Positions 14,637 to 24,328 are shown, numbered from the stretch's first letter. The stretch: 64,000 bases of DNA from DATBLE01 sp963719325 (GCA_963719325.1 CAVRBW010000002.1:1-64000), one strand, 5' to 3'. Program-made: numbers and translations. Notes: generated by a model from the sequence alone, not told the origin.

Positions 14637-17594
14637 TTACGCGATGTGCTCGATCCGATTTGCGAACGCAGCGGAGAGCGCCGACGCCGGCGACAGCTCG
14701 GCCAGCCGCTCGCGGTACCCGGCGGCTTCCTCGTCTCGGCCGCGCTCCAGCAGGAATTCTTCGATACGGGTCAGCACCCACGTCTCCAGGCCGCGGAACC
14801 CGGTCGACTCGACCATGGCCAGCGCCTTCTGCAACAGCTCCTCTGCATCCGCGTCTCGGTCCTGTGCGGCGCGCACGAGGCCGAGCGTCATCATCGTCGT
14901 CGTTCGCGAGCTCGTGTCGTGCTCGCCCACCGTCTCGACCGCCTCGAGCGCAACGCGCTCGGCTTCCTCCAGGCGGTTCTGGTGGATCAGCGCTTCCGCG
15001 AGAGCGCGCTGGCTTTCGCACAGGGCTCCACGATCCTCCAGGGGCTTCAGCAGCCTGATCGCCTCCCGGAGATCGTGCTCGGCCTTCGCGTAGTCGCCCT
15101 GCAGATCGGCCGCCCAGGCCAACCCGTTCATGGTGCGGCCGAGCATCCAGGCGTCGCCGACCTCGGCGAAGAGCGCCTTCGATTCCTCTAGACGCTGTTC
15201 GCCTGCTTCCGGCTCGTTTCGGTGGAGGTGAAGCAACCCGAGGGAGTGCAGTGCTTGCGCCTTTCCGACGATGCTGCCGCTCTCGTCGGAGAGCTCGAGC
15301 GCACGCTGCAGCAGCTCCTCGGCCTCGTCGAGGCGTTGCTGGTGCCGGTACGCCTCGGCGAGGTCGTTGAGCGCATGAGCCTCGAGATCCTTGCGCTCGA
15401 GCTGACGCGCAATCTCGAGCGCTTCGCCGCAAACGCGCTCCTCGGTCTCGAATTCGCCCACCCAATACGCGATGCGCCCGCGCACGCCGAGTGCTGTGAA
15501 CCGACCGTCGAACGGCAACGCCTCCAGGGCCGCGTCGATCAGCTCTGTCGCCTTCGGCAGATCCGCCTCGCGCAGCAGCGCCGCCTCGGCGAGCGCCGTC
15601 AGCGCCTTTCCTTCGATGGTCGCGTCGCCCGCGTCGCGTGCTTCCTCGAGCACTCGCCGCATCTCGACCGACACCGCGGGCAGGTCGCTCATGCGCCAGG
15701 CAGCGCGAGCCGCGTGGTAGCGCCGTGCGAGCGTCGGCTCGAGCTCGACGGCGCGCAGGAGCAGCTTCCGAGCAGAGCGGTTCGCTTCGCGCGCAAGGGC
15801 GCGCCGGCCGGCCTCCTCCAGGGCTGCGGCCGCCTCGTGGGCCAGCTCCGACGGCGGCGCTCCTTCGAGCTCGGCCAGGAGCTTCGTGGCGTGGTCGAGA
15901 TGGTAGGCACGAATCTCGAGCAACTCGTCTCCGGCCCGCTCACGAAGCCATTCCGCGAAGCGGGCGTGCAGCTTCGCGCGCTCGGCCTTCGTCAGGCCGC
16001 GGAACGCGACCTCGCGGATGAGGACGTGCTTGAACCGGTACGCGCGCTCCCCGATGATCGTCGAGCGCGGCTCGCTGAGCACGAAATCACGCAAGATCAG
16101 GTCGTCGAGCAGGTCCTCGGCTGCGGCTTCGGGTGACAGGTACTCGAGCGCACCGAGCCAGAAGACGCGACCGATCACCGCTGCTCGATGCAGGAGCGCC
16201 TTCTCGGCGGGCGGGAGGTGATCGATACGAGCCGCGATCAGAGCCTGGAGCGTGTCGGGGATCCGCTCGGGAAGGTAACCGTCGCCGCTCTCGACGAGCA
16301 TCCGGATCGTCTCCTCGACGAAGAGCGGGTTTCCCTCTGTCTTCTCCAGGAGCTCTCCTCGGGCCTGCAGGCTCAGACCGTCACCCGGCAGCAACGCCGC
16401 GAGCAGCTCCTCGCTTTCGGCCGCCTGCAGCGGATCGAGCTCGATCGCCGTCGCGCGCATCCGACCTCCACCCCAGCCGGGTCGCACGTCGAGCAGCTCC
16501 GGCCGCGCGAGACCGATGATGAGCAACGGCGCCTCGCGCACCCACGTCGCGAGTTGCTCGACAAGCTCGAGGAGCGGCTCCTCGGCCCAGTGGATGTCCT
16601 CGAAGAGAAGTACCAGCGGCTGGACGTCGGCGAGCCGGTCCGCCCACTCGCGGGCCGCCCACGCGATTTCCTGCGCGCTGCGATCTGCTTCGACCGCCTC
16701 CAGCACGCCCGACGCGAGTCCGAGGAGGTCGGCGACCGCATCGTCCTCGCAGCAGGCGCGCAGCTTCTCCATCGCCTCCGCGACGGGGTCCGTATCCGAG
16801 ATCCCGGCAGCCGACTTGACCATCTCCGCCAGTGGCCAGTAGGTGATCCCTTCCCCGTAGGGCAGGCAGCGCCCACCGAGCACGGTGGCGCCCTCGAGGC
16901 TGGAGACGAACTCGCGCGCCAGGCGACTCTTCCCCACTCCCGGCTCGCCGTAGATCGTGACCAGATGCGCACGCCGGCCACGGACGGCTCGCTCGAATGT
17001 GTTCGCGAGCAGATCGAGCTCCGACTCGCGCCCGATCAGTGGTGCGGTCACCGTCACGGGCGGGGTCTGCGTGCGATCGGCAGCGCAGACGACGCGCCAG
17101 GCGGCGACGGGCTCGACGCGTCCCCGGACGTCGATCGAATCGACTTCCTCGACCTCGATGCTGTCGAGCGCAAGGCTGCGGGCTCCGGGGCCGACCAGGA
17201 TCTGGCCCGGCGCCGCCGCCTGCTGCAGCCGAGCGGCCAGGTTGACGGCCTCGCCGGTTGCGAAGGTCGAGTCGGTGGTCTCCACGACCACTTCGCCGGA
17301 TTCGATGCCGATGCGCGCTTGCAGCTCGAGCTCCTCGACGCCGTTCAGGATCCCGATGCCGGCTCGCACCGCCCGCTCCGCGTCGTCCTCGTGGGCCTGT
17401 GCCACGCCGAAGGCGGCGAGCACGGCGTCGCCCGCGAACTTCTCCACGATCCCGCCGTGCGTCATCACGCAATGGGAGACCAGATCGAAGAACCGGGTCA
17501 CCCGCCGCCGGACGACCTCGGGGTCGGCGGCGGAGACGAACGCGGTCGAATCGACCAAATCGACGAACAGGACGGTGGCGAGCTTGCGCTCCAT
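14637..17594 (-). CDS. class III adenylyl cyclase / AAA ATPase / TPR regulator
   Basis: A 985-residue signalling protein. Residues 1-180 are a class III nucleotide cyclase: LFVDLVDSTAF (first metal Asp), KFAGDAVLAAFG (second metal Asp) and GEAVNLAARLQ (Asn/Arg pair for catalysis), so it may be active. From about 200 there is an AAA/STAND ATPase with P-loop YGEPGVGKSRLA and Walker B-like LLFEDIHWAEEP. The last 450 residues are helical TPR-like repeats (ALNDLAEAYRHQQRLDEAEE, HSLGLLHLHRNEPEAGEQRL). This triple layout is common in actinobacteria and is thought to link ATP/ligand sensing to cAMP. ATG at 17594, 48 bases from the divergent phosphohexomutase gene. Confidence 0.9.
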   Translation of the reverse strand: MERKLATVLFVDLVDSTAFVSAADPEVVRRRVTRFFDLVSHCVMTHGGIVEKFAGDAVLAAFGVAQAHEDDAERAVRAGIGILNGVEELELQARIGIESGEVVVETTDSTFATGEAVNLAARLQQAAAPGQILVGPGARSLALDSIEVEEVDSIDVRGRVEPVAAWRVVCAADRTQTPPVTVTAPLIGRESELDLLANTFERAVRGRRAHLVTIYGEPGVGKSRLAREFVSSLEGATVLGGRCLPYGEGITYWPLAEMVKSAAGISDTDPVAEAMEKLRACCEDDAVADLLGLASGVLEAVEADRSAQEIAWAAREWADRLADVQPLVLLFEDIHWAEEPLLELVEQLATWVREAPLLIIGLARPELLDVRPGWGGGRMRATAIELDPLQAAESEELLAALLPGDGLSLQARGELLEKTEGNPLFVEETIRMLVESGDGYLPERIPDTLQALIAARIDHLPPAEKALLHRAAVIGRVFWLGALEYLSPEAAAEDLLDDLILRDFVLSEPRSTIIGERAYRFKHVLIREVAFRGLTKAERAKLHARFAEWLRERAGDELLEIRAYHLDHATKLLAELEGAPPSELAHEAAAALEEAGRRALAREANRSARKLLLRAVELEPTLARRYHAARAAWRMSDLPAVSVEMRRVLEEARDAGDATIEGKALTALAEAALLREADLPKATELIDAALEALPFDGRFTALGVRGRIAYWVGEFETEERVCGEALEIARQLERKDLEAHALNDLAEAYRHQQRLDEAEELLQRALELSDESGSIVGKAQALHSLGLLHLHRNEPEAGEQRLEESKALFAEVGDAWMLGRTMNGLAWAADLQGDYAKAEHDLREAIRLLKPLEDRGALCESQRALAEALIHQNRLEEAERVALEAVETVGEHDTSSRTTTMMTLGLVRAAQDRDADAEELLQKALAMVESTGFRGLETWVLTRIEEFLLERGRDEEAAGYRERLAELSPASALSAAFANRIEHIA

Positions 17595-17642
17595 ACCTGA
17601 AGTGTAGAAACGAACGAGCATCGGGATAGCATCCGGGGCCGA

Positions 17643-18989
17643 ATGCTCGACCCAAAGGTCTTCAAGGCGTACGACGTGCGCGGGGTCTATCCCACCGAGC
17701 TCGACGAAGAAGGCGCCTACGCGATCGGGCGTTCCTACGTCGAGCAGTTCGAGCCGCGCCGCATCGCCGTCGGCCGCGACATGCGGCTCTCGGGCCCCGC
17801 AATCGCTGGAGCCGTGATCGAAGGAGTCGCGGACGCCGGTGCCGACGTCGTCGACATCGGCATGGTCGGAACCGAGATGCTCTACTTCGCGGTCGGCGAG
17901 CTCGGGCTCGACGGCGGCATCGCCGTCACCGCCTCGCACAACCCGAAGGAGTACACCGGGATGAAGATCGTGCGTCGCGGCGCGCTGCCGGTCGGCGGCG
18001 ACTCGGGTCTCTTTGACATACGCGATCGGGCGATCGACCTGGACCCGGCCAGAGCCGTGTCCCGTCGAGGGGAGGTGCGCCACGAGGACATCTGGCCGGC
18101 GTTCGTCGAGCGGGTGCTCTCCTTCGTCGACCTGGCCGCGATCCGCCCCTTGCGAATCGTGATCGACGCCGCAAACGGGATGGCGGGCTCGATGCTTCCG
18201 CCGGTCCTCGATCGGCTGCCGGTCGACGCGGTGCGCTGCTACTTCGAACCGGACGGCAGCTTCCCGAACCACGAGCCGAATCCACTGCTGCCGGAGAACC
18301 GCGAGTTCATCGTGCGGACGACGCTCGAGGAGCGCGCCGACCTCGGAATCGCCTTCGACGGCGATGCCGATCGCTGCTTCTTCGTCGACGACACCGGCAC
18401 GTTCGTCCCCGGCGACTTCGCGACCGCCCTCCTCGCCGAGGCTGTGCTCGAGAAGGAGCCCGGCGCGAAGGTGATCTACGACGTCCGGGCGAGCTGGGCG
18501 GTCCCTGAGACGATCGAACGATCCGGCGGTGTGCCGCTCGTCAACCGCGTCGGCCACGCGTTCATCAAGCAGCGGATCCGCAAGGAGGACGCCGCGTTCG
18601 CCGGCGAGGTCTCCGGTCACTACTACTTCCGCGACTTCTCCCAGGCCGACTCCGGCACGATTCCGTTCCTGCTCATGCTCGAGCGGATCTCGAAGGGCGG
18701 CGCGAAGCTCTCCGAGCTCCTCGCGCCCTTCCGCGAGCGCTACTTCATCACCGGCGAGCTGAACACGCCGGTCGCGGACGTGGCGGTCAAGCTCCAGGAG
18801 TTGAAGGAGCGCTTCGGCCCGCAAGGGAAGGTCTCGCACCTCGACGGCGTCTCCGTCGACGCCGACGACTGGCACTTCAACGTCCGGCCGTCGAACACGG
18901 AGCCGTTGCTCCGACTGAACCTCGAGGCACGCTCTCAGGAGCTGATGGAGCGGAAGCGCGACGAGGTGCTCGCGGTCATCCGTGCCTGA
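17643..18989 (+). CDS. manB: phosphomannomutase/phosphoglucomutase
   Basis: Interconverts hexose 1- and 6-phosphates for nucleotide-sugar and cell-wall polysaccharide synthesis. The 448 residues show the four-domain alpha-D-phosphohexomutase order: active-site loop TASHNPKEYTG with the phosphoserine, metal loop IAFDGDADRCF, sugar-ring loop GEVSGHYYFRD and C-terminal phosphate loop VRPSNTEPLLRLN. ATG at 17643, with a -10-like GATAGCAT about 15 bases upstream, so the leader is short. It overlaps the next gene by 8 bases. Specificity for mannose or glucose cannot be told from sequence. Confidence 0.93.
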   Translation: MLDPKVFKAYDVRGVYPTELDEEGAYAIGRSYVEQFEPRRIAVGRDMRLSGPAIAGAVIEGVADAGADVVDIGMVGTEMLYFAVGELGLDGGIAVTASHNPKEYTGMKIVRRGALPVGGDSGLFDIRDRAIDLDPARAVSRRGEVRHEDIWPAFVERVLSFVDLAAIRPLRIVIDAANGMAGSMLPPVLDRLPVDAVRCYFEPDGSFPNHEPNPLLPENREFIVRTTLEERADLGIAFDGDADRCFFVDDTGTFVPGDFATALLAEAVLEKEPGAKVIYDVRASWAVPETIERSGGVPLVNRVGHAFIKQRIRKEDAAFAGEVSGHYYFRDFSQADSGTIPFLLMLERISKGGAKLSELLAPFRERYFITGELNTPVADVAVKLQELKERFGPQGKVSHLDGVSVDADDWHFNVRPSNTEPLLRLNLEARSQELMERKRDEVLAVIRA

Positions 18990-19410
18990 CGAGCGCTTCA
19001 AGTTCAAGGCCGCAACACGAGTCGGCTTCTCCGACACGGACGCCCAAGGCGTCGTCTACTACGGCCGCTACATGCCGTACTTCGACCTGGCCCGGGTGGA
19101 ATACCACCGCCATCTGGAGATGCTCCAGACCGACCCGGGGGAGCGTCAGTTCGTAATGCGTGCCCTCGCGGTCGAGTACCACGCGCCGGCGAGCTTCGAC
19201 GATGCGATCGAGGTCGACGTGCGGATCGCCCGCATCGGCGCGTCCAGCGTGACCTACGAGTTCGCCGCCTACCTCGACGGCCCCGTGCTCGCCGCCACGG
19301 CGACGCAGACGCTCGTCCTCGTCGACTTGGCGGAACGGCGGCCATGCCCGGTCCCGGACTGGTGGCGCGAGCGGATCAAGTCCTTCGAGGGCGAGCATGT
19401 CGACGCCTGA
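18982..19410 (+). CDS. hotdog-fold acyl-CoA thioesterase (YbgC/4HBT type)
   Basis: 142 residues. The motif FSDTDAQGVVYYGRYMPYFD is the catalytic Asp region of the 4-hydroxybenzoyl-CoA thioesterase/YbgC group, followed by hotdog strands (ALAVEYHAPASFDDAIEVDV, ASSVTYEFAAYL, ATATQTLVLVD). It likely hydrolyses an acyl-CoA in the cytoplasm; substrate unknown. GTG start inside the end of manB and overlap with the next gene show a three-gene operon. Confidence 0.85.
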   Translation: MPDERFKFKAATRVGFSDTDAQGVVYYGRYMPYFDLARVEYHRHLEMLQTDPGERQFVMRALAVEYHAPASFDDAIEVDVRIARIGASSVTYEFAAYLDGPVLAATATQTLVLVDLAERRPCPVPDWWRERIKSFEGEHVDA

Positions 19411-19738
19411 CGGCGTCCTCGAGGCGATCGACGGGATCCTGAACCGCGGCGGCGACGCCGACGACGTCCTCAGGCAGGTCGTCGCCGCTCTCCACCGGCG
19501 CTACTCGTACGTCGCGATCGCATTCGTCGAGGATGACCGGCTCGCGGTCGGGCCGGAAGCCGGGCACCTTCCGGCCGACACCGAGGCATTTCCGATCTCG
19601 TTCCAGGGCAGCCTGGTCGCCGAGCTCCGAGTCGGCGGAGCACCCTCGGACCCTTTGCTGCTCGAGCGGATTGCGGCACTGGTCTCGCCGTATTGCCTCG
19701 TCGGCTGGGACACCGGCGGCGAGTCTTGGGAGCCGTAG
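19397..19738 (+). CDS. GAF-like small protein
   Basis: 113 residues. The start (DVLRQVVAALHRRYSYVAI followed by AFVEDDRLAVGPEAG) matches the opening helix and strands of a GAF domain, and the end (LLERIAALVSPYCLVGWDTG) its closing helix. The fold is short compared with a full GAF domain of 150 residues, so it may be a minimal version or a diverged relative of the free-Met-sulfoxide reductase group; the key cysteines of that enzyme are not seen. It overlaps the thioesterase gene by 14 bases. Confidence 0.6.
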   Translation: MSTPDGVLEAIDGILNRGGDADDVLRQVVAALHRRYSYVAIAFVEDDRLAVGPEAGHLPADTEAFPISFQGSLVAELRVGGAPSDPLLLERIAALVSPYCLVGWDTGGESWEP

Positions 19739-19952
19739 ACGACGAACGATGAAGCCGCGCCCGCCCAGCTTCCCCCCAAGCCGAACGAGCGCCGCTTGTG
19801 TTTCGCCTCTCCCGACATGCGCCCCATCAAACGTCCTAGGCGTTCACGAATCTCCTTCACCGACGGTGCCTCCACCTCCCGCGCGCGGAGGCGAGACCGC
19901 GCTCTCGCCGGAGCGCACGAGCGGCCCGATACGCGCGGCAAAGGAGGGGGCC

Positions 19953-19979
19953 CGTGGGGGAACCACGGGTTCCCCCACG
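19953..19979 (+). repeat. palindromic intergenic element, copy E
   Basis: Perfect 12-bp stem CGTGGGGGAACC / GGTTCCCCCACG with loop ACG, preceded by AAAGGAGGGGGCC as in copies B and D, ending one base before the relA stop. The rest of 19739-19952 holds a second hairpin-rich stretch (GGCGAGACCGCGCTCTCGCC at 19899) and no gene. Confidence 0.75.
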
Positions 19980-19980
19980 C

Positions 19981-22197
19981 TCAGTTCGGCGTGACGCGGT
20001 AGGCGTCGAACACGGCCTCGATGTTGCGCAGCGCCGTGAGCAGAGCTCGAAGCGAGCCGATGTCGCCGACCTCGGCGGTGTACCAGTTCTTGGCCAGCTG
20101 GTCCTGCACGCCCCCGCCGTAGGCGACGATGTTCGCCCCGTGCTCGGCGAAGGTCCGCGCGACGTCCTCCAGCAGGCGTGGTCGGTCCCAGGCGGACACG
20201 GCGATCTGAACGCGGAAGCTCTGAGAGCCGTCTCCGCCCCAATCGACGGCCGTGAACCGCTCGGCGTTCTTCCTCAGCGCCTTGACGTTCGGGCAGTCCT
20301 CGCGGTGGATCGTGATACCCCGGCCGAGCGAGATGTAGCCGACGATCGGATCGCCGGGAACGGGCGTGCAGCACTTCGCGAGCCGGACGAGCACGTCCTC
20401 GACACCGGCGACGTCGATCCCGAAGCTCTGGCTGCCGGCGGTGTCCTTCGCCTTCGGCGGCTTGAACGTGACCGCTTCTTCCTCTGCGACCTCCGACGTC
20501 TTCAGCCGCTGGATCACCTTGTTGACGATCTGGCCGGGCTGCAGCTTGCCTGACCCGAGGGCAACGTAGAAGTCCTCGGCCTTCTTGAAGCCGGTCTCGC
20601 GGATCACCTGCGCGAGGATGGCCGAGCCGGCGATCTTGCGGTACGGCAGGTTCTGCCCCTTCAACGAATGCTCGAGCGCCTCGCGACCTTTCGCTTCGGC
20701 GTCGGCGCGGGTCTCGCGGGAGAACCACTGCCTGATCTTGTTGCGTGCCCGCGTGGACGCGGCGAGGGACATCCAGTCACGCGACGGCCCGCGTCCCGAC
20801 TTGGAGGTCATGATCTCGACGATGTCGCCGCTCTGCATCCGGTAGTGGAGCGGGACGATTCGCCCGTTCGCCTTCGCCCCGACCGTGCGGTGGCCGACGT
20901 CCGTGTGCACCGAGTATGCGAAGTCGATCGGGGTCGAACCCGCCGGGAGGGTCTTCACTTCGCCTTTCGGCGTGAAGACGTACACCTCGTCGTCGAAGAG
21001 GTCGGTGCGGAGCGTCTTGATGAACTCGCGGGGGTCGGCCTCGTCCTGCTGCCAGTCCATCAGCTGCTTCATCCACGCCGTCCAGTCGGCGTCGGCGCTC
21101 TTCTTCGGCTTGCCGCCACGCTTGTACTCCCAGTGCGCGGCGATCCCGTACTCGGCGGTCTGGTGCATGTCGACGGTGCGAACCTGGATCTCGAGCGGCC
21201 GACCCTGGGGGCCGATCACAGTCGTGTGTAGCGCGCGGTATCGGTTCAGCTTGGGCATCGCGACGTAGTCCTTGAATCGCCCGGGGAGCGGCTTCCAGAG
21301 CGAATGGATCAGGCCCAGCGCGCCGTAGCAGTCGCGGGTTCCCTCGTCGCCCGTCCGCTCCACCAGCACCCGCATCGCGGTCAGGTCGTAGATCTCGTTG
21401 AACTCGCGGCCCTTCCGGACCATCTTGTCGTAGATGGAGTAGAAGTGCTTCGCCCGTCCCGAGATCTGTGCAGGGATGGCGGCCTTCTCGAGCTCGCGTT
21501 GGAGAGTGACGCTCGCTTCGCGGACGTGTTCCTCGCGGTCGGTCCGGCGCTCGTTGACCATCGCCTTGATCTCCGAGTACTTGCGCGGGTGCAGGGTCTC
21601 GAAGGAGAGGTCCTCCAGCTCCCACTTGAGCGCGTGGATGCCGAGCCGGTGGGCGAGCGGCGCGTAGATCTCGAGCGCCTCTCGCGCCTTCTGCACCTGC
21701 TTCTGCTTGCCGAGGTACTCGATCGTGCGCAGGTTGTGGAGGCGGTCGGCGAGCTTGATCAGGATCACCCGGACGTCCTGGGCCATCGCGACGATCAGCT
21801 TGCGGTAGTTCTCGGCCTCGGCGTGCTCGCGGCTCTGGAACTGGATCCGTGTCAGCTTGGTGGCTCCGTCCACGAGCCTCGCGATCTCGTCGCCGAACTC
21901 GTCGCCGACGGCCTTCAGGTCGACGTCCGTGTCCTCGACGACGTCGTGGAGGAGTGCCGCTGCGATCGTCTGCTCGTCGAGGTGCAGCTCGGCCAGGATC
22001 TTCGCCACCCCGAACGGGTGGTTGATGAACTCCTCCCCCGACCGCCGCTGCTGACCTTCATGGGCGTTCGCAGCGAACGAGAAGGCGCGCCTCAGCAGGT
22101 CGCGGTCGACCTCCGGCTTGTAGGCCTCGACCGCGTCGAGCAGCTGATCGACAAGCTCCTGATGACGCTCGGAAACCTCGAGGACAGCCATCTTCAC
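19981..22197 (-). CDS. rel: bifunctional (p)ppGpp synthetase/hydrolase RelA/SpoT
   Basis: Stringent-response enzyme of 738 residues. Order of parts: HD hydrolase domain with AALLHDVVEDTDVD and IKLADRLHNLRTIE (metal His/Asp present, so hydrolysis should work); synthetase domain with GRAKHFYSIYDKM and GRFKDYVAMPKLNRYRALHT; TGS domain (VFTPKGEVKTLPAGSTPIDF); helical/zinc-finger region (LAKCCTPVPGDPIVGYI); C-terminal ACT domain. Both catalytic halves look intact, typical of the single Rel of actinobacteria. GTG start at 22197 (GTGAAGATG); a start at 22191 is also possible. Confidence 0.96.
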   Translation of the reverse strand: MKMAVLEVSERHQELVDQLLDAVEAYKPEVDRDLLRRAFSFAANAHEGQQRRSGEEFINHPFGVAKILAELHLDEQTIAAALLHDVVEDTDVDLKAVGDEFGDEIARLVDGATKLTRIQFQSREHAEAENYRKLIVAMAQDVRVILIKLADRLHNLRTIEYLGKQKQVQKAREALEIYAPLAHRLGIHALKWELEDLSFETLHPRKYSEIKAMVNERRTDREEHVREASVTLQRELEKAAIPAQISGRAKHFYSIYDKMVRKGREFNEIYDLTAMRVLVERTGDEGTRDCYGALGLIHSLWKPLPGRFKDYVAMPKLNRYRALHTTVIGPQGRPLEIQVRTVDMHQTAEYGIAAHWEYKRGGKPKKSADADWTAWMKQLMDWQQDEADPREFIKTLRTDLFDDEVYVFTPKGEVKTLPAGSTPIDFAYSVHTDVGHRTVGAKANGRIVPLHYRMQSGDIVEIMTSKSGRGPSRDWMSLAASTRARNKIRQWFSRETRADAEAKGREALEHSLKGQNLPYRKIAGSAILAQVIRETGFKKAEDFYVALGSGKLQPGQIVNKVIQRLKTSEVAEEEAVTFKPPKAKDTAGSQSFGIDVAGVEDVLVRLAKCCTPVPGDPIVGYISLGRGITIHREDCPNVKALRKNAERFTAVDWGGDGSQSFRVQIAVSAWDRPRLLEDVARTFAEHGANIVAYGGGVQDQLAKNWYTAEVGDIGSLRALLTALRNIEAVFDAYRVTPN

Positions 22198-22339
22198 AGT
22201 GTACTTCGGGCCTTGCGGGGCAAACCTTCAGCGCCGTGCCAAAGGAGCGTCCGGTCCGACACCGAATCCTTGAGCCCATGCGCAGACGACGGAAGAGAGC
22301 CGAGCGGCTCGCTCGCCTGTTCGAGCTGTTGCTCGTGCG

Positions 22340-24328
22340 CTAGGCGGCTTCGGCGAGCAGCGGCGCGTCCAAAAGGGCCCGGAACGTCTCGGACTCGAGC
22401 AGGCTGCGCCACGTACCGCCCTCGCCGAGCCCGAGCTCGGCAAGGACCGTCTGCGCGTCCGGGCTGAGCTCGCCGGCGCGCCACTCGCTGACGAAGCGGT
22501 CGCGGAGCTCCAGGTAGCGGTCGGGCGTCTCGAAGATCCGTCTGACGACGAGCTGCGGCGAGCTCGTCCCGTTCCAGGTGTTCTCCTCGAGCTTGAAGGC
22601 GATGTCGTATCGCCCGACGCGCAGGTAGCGGTCGAGCTGGGAGCCGAGGCCGAAGGCGATCGCACTGCCGGCCGGACGCCCTCGGTCGCGAACGCGGAAA
22701 CGAAGATGCTTTCCTTCGCCGACCGCCGAGAGCTCGCCGACCTCGCAGCCGGCGACGAGCAGGGTGACTCCCGGGTTGCCGAGGCCGAACGGCGCCAGAC
22801 GCCGTAGCTCCGCGCACAGGTCGAGGGTGAGCGCCGAGCCCGGCACGATCGCGTCGACGGTGGTGACGGCGCGAAGCTCGTCCTCCCCCAGGTGCTCGTC
22901 GGCGTAGGCCGCGAACGCATCGGCGAAGGCGTCGACCGAATCCGGCTTGATCGAGAGGCCTGCGGCGGCGCGATGTCCGCCGAAACGCTCGAGCTGTGAC
23001 GAGCAGGCGGAGAGCCCGCCATGCAGGTCGAACGCCGGGATCGAGCGACCCGAGCCCTTCCAGTCGGCGCCGCCGCCTCCCGGCCGGGCGCCGGCGGCTT
23101 CGCCGGCGGCGCTTCCAGCCCCGCTGCCGGCGATCAGCACCACGGGGCGCTGGTAGCGCTCGACCAGCCGCGAAGCGACGATCCCGATCACGCCCTCGTG
23201 CCAGCTCTCGTCGGCGAGGACGTAGCCGCGGCGGCGCCGGCGAGGCTCCGGCCACGCGTCGATTGCAGCCCTCGCCTCGCGAAGGATCCGCTCCTCGACC
23301 ATCTGCCGCTCACGGTTCAGCTCCTCGAGCTCGCCCGCGACCCGCGCCGCCTCGTCCTCGTCCTCGGTCAGCAGGAGCTCGAGGGCGGCGGTGGGCCTGC
23401 CGAGGCGGCCGGCAGCGTTGATCCGCGGGGCCAGCCGGAAGCCGACGGCGCCCTCGTCGACCACAGCGGGGTCGACGCGGGCGGCGCGCATCAGCGCGCG
23501 CAGGCCGGGTCGCGTGGTTGTTGCCAGACGGCGCAGGCCGGCGATCGCAAGCGCCCGATTCTCGTCGACGAGGGGTACGACGTCGGCGATCGTCGCGAGC
23601 GCGACCAGGTCGAGATGACGAGCGAGGCGCTCGTCGCCAGGGGCGCCGAAGGCGACCCGGTCTTCCGGCCGGGGGTCGCCGGCTTTGCCGGCGACGCTTC
23701 CAGCCCCGACGCCGAGCAGCGCCTCCGCGAGCTTGTAGACGACGCCGGTCCCGCAGAGCTCGGGAAAGGGGTAGTCCGACGGTCGAGTTGCGACGATCGG
23801 GCAGTCGGGAAGCTCGGCGCCCGGGCGGTGGTGGTCGGTGACGATGACTTCGAGACCCGCAGCTTTCGCCTCGGCGACCTCGTCCACCGCGGTGACCCCA
23901 CAGTCGACCGTGAGCACGAGGCCGAAGCCCTCTCGCGCAAGCCGGGCGAGCGTCTCGCTCGAGACGCCGTAGCCTTCCTCGAAGCGGCTGGGCAGGTGCC
24001 AGTCGACGTCGGCGCCGAGCTCGCGCAGCACGAGGACGGCGAGCACGGTCGCGCAGATGCCGTCGACGTCGTAGTCGCCGTGAACGCAGATACGCGTGCC
24101 CGTGCTCACGGCTGCGCGGATGCGCTCGCAGGCCGCAGCCATGTCGCCGAGCAGGAACGGATCGTGACCGGGTGACTCCCCGGCGAGAAACGTGCGCGCT
24201 GCGTCGGGGTCGGTGTAGCCACGCCGGACGAGCACGCTCGCCGTCGTCTCGCTCACTTCGAGGTCGCGGACGAGCGCCGCCGCCTGCCGCCGATCGCAGG
24301 GCTTGATCGTCCACGTTGCGTCGCGCAT
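22340..24328 (-). CDS. recJ: single-strand DNA exonuclease RecJ with two repeat inserts
   Basis: 5'-3' single-strand exonuclease acting in recombination and mismatch repair. The DHH core is complete: VHGDYDVDGICAT, LTVDCGVTAVDEV, VIVTDHHRPGAELPD, CGTGVVYKLAEAL, VALATIADVVPLVDENRAL; DHHA1 part with GYVLADESWHEGVIGIVASR and FGGHRAAAGLSI, then the C-terminal OB part. Length 662 is larger than usual by about 30 residues. Two Gly/Ala-rich insertions, GVGAGSVAGKAGDPRPEDR and GSGAGSAAGEAAGARPGGG, are each encoded by a copy of the same 42-bp palindromic sequence. Both lie in loops between core motifs. ATG at 24328 chosen as the first codon before TWTIKP. Confidence 0.93.
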   Translation of the reverse strand: MRDATWTIKPCDRRQAAALVRDLEVSETTASVLVRRGYTDPDAARTFLAGESPGHDPFLLGDMAAACERIRAAVSTGTRICVHGDYDVDGICATVLAVLVLRELGADVDWHLPSRFEEGYGVSSETLARLAREGFGLVLTVDCGVTAVDEVAEAKAAGLEVIVTDHHRPGAELPDCPIVATRPSDYPFPELCGTGVVYKLAEALLGVGAGSVAGKAGDPRPEDRVAFGAPGDERLARHLDLVALATIADVVPLVDENRALAIAGLRRLATTTRPGLRALMRAARVDPAVVDEGAVGFRLAPRINAAGRLGRPTAALELLLTEDEDEAARVAGELEELNRERQMVEERILREARAAIDAWPEPRRRRRGYVLADESWHEGVIGIVASRLVERYQRPVVLIAGSGAGSAAGEAAGARPGGGGADWKGSGRSIPAFDLHGGLSACSSQLERFGGHRAAAGLSIKPDSVDAFADAFAAYADEHLGEDELRAVTTVDAIVPGSALTLDLCAELRRLAPFGLGNPGVTLLVAGCEVGELSAVGEGKHLRFRVRDRGRPAGSAIAFGLGSQLDRYLRVGRYDIAFKLEENTWNGTSSPQLVVRRIFETPDRYLELRDRFVSEWRAGELSPDAQTVLAELGLGEGGTWRSLLESETFRALLDAPLLAEAA
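23082..23123. repeat. 42-bp palindromic insert inside recJ, copy 1
   Basis: Runs from ggccgggcgccgg to ccagccccg with a central hairpin (CGCCGGC...GCCGGCG). It matches the copy at 23667 at 37 of 42 positions. 42 is a multiple of three, so the insert keeps the recJ frame and adds a Gly/Ala-rich loop. Confidence 0.75.
23667..23708. repeat. 42-bp palindromic insert inside recJ, copy 2
   Basis: Runs from ggccgggggtcgcc to ccagccccg, with a perfect hairpin GTCGCCGGC TTT GCCGGCGAC. Same frame and same encoded pattern (GAGS, AG, RP) as copy 1, and similar to the 12672-12698 hairpin between ccmE and ccmF. Confidence 0.75.

Noticed and set aside
22278..22343. 21-residue basic peptide frame on the plus strand near the recJ stop
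   Set aside because: No ribosome site and it overlaps the recJ end; too short to support.
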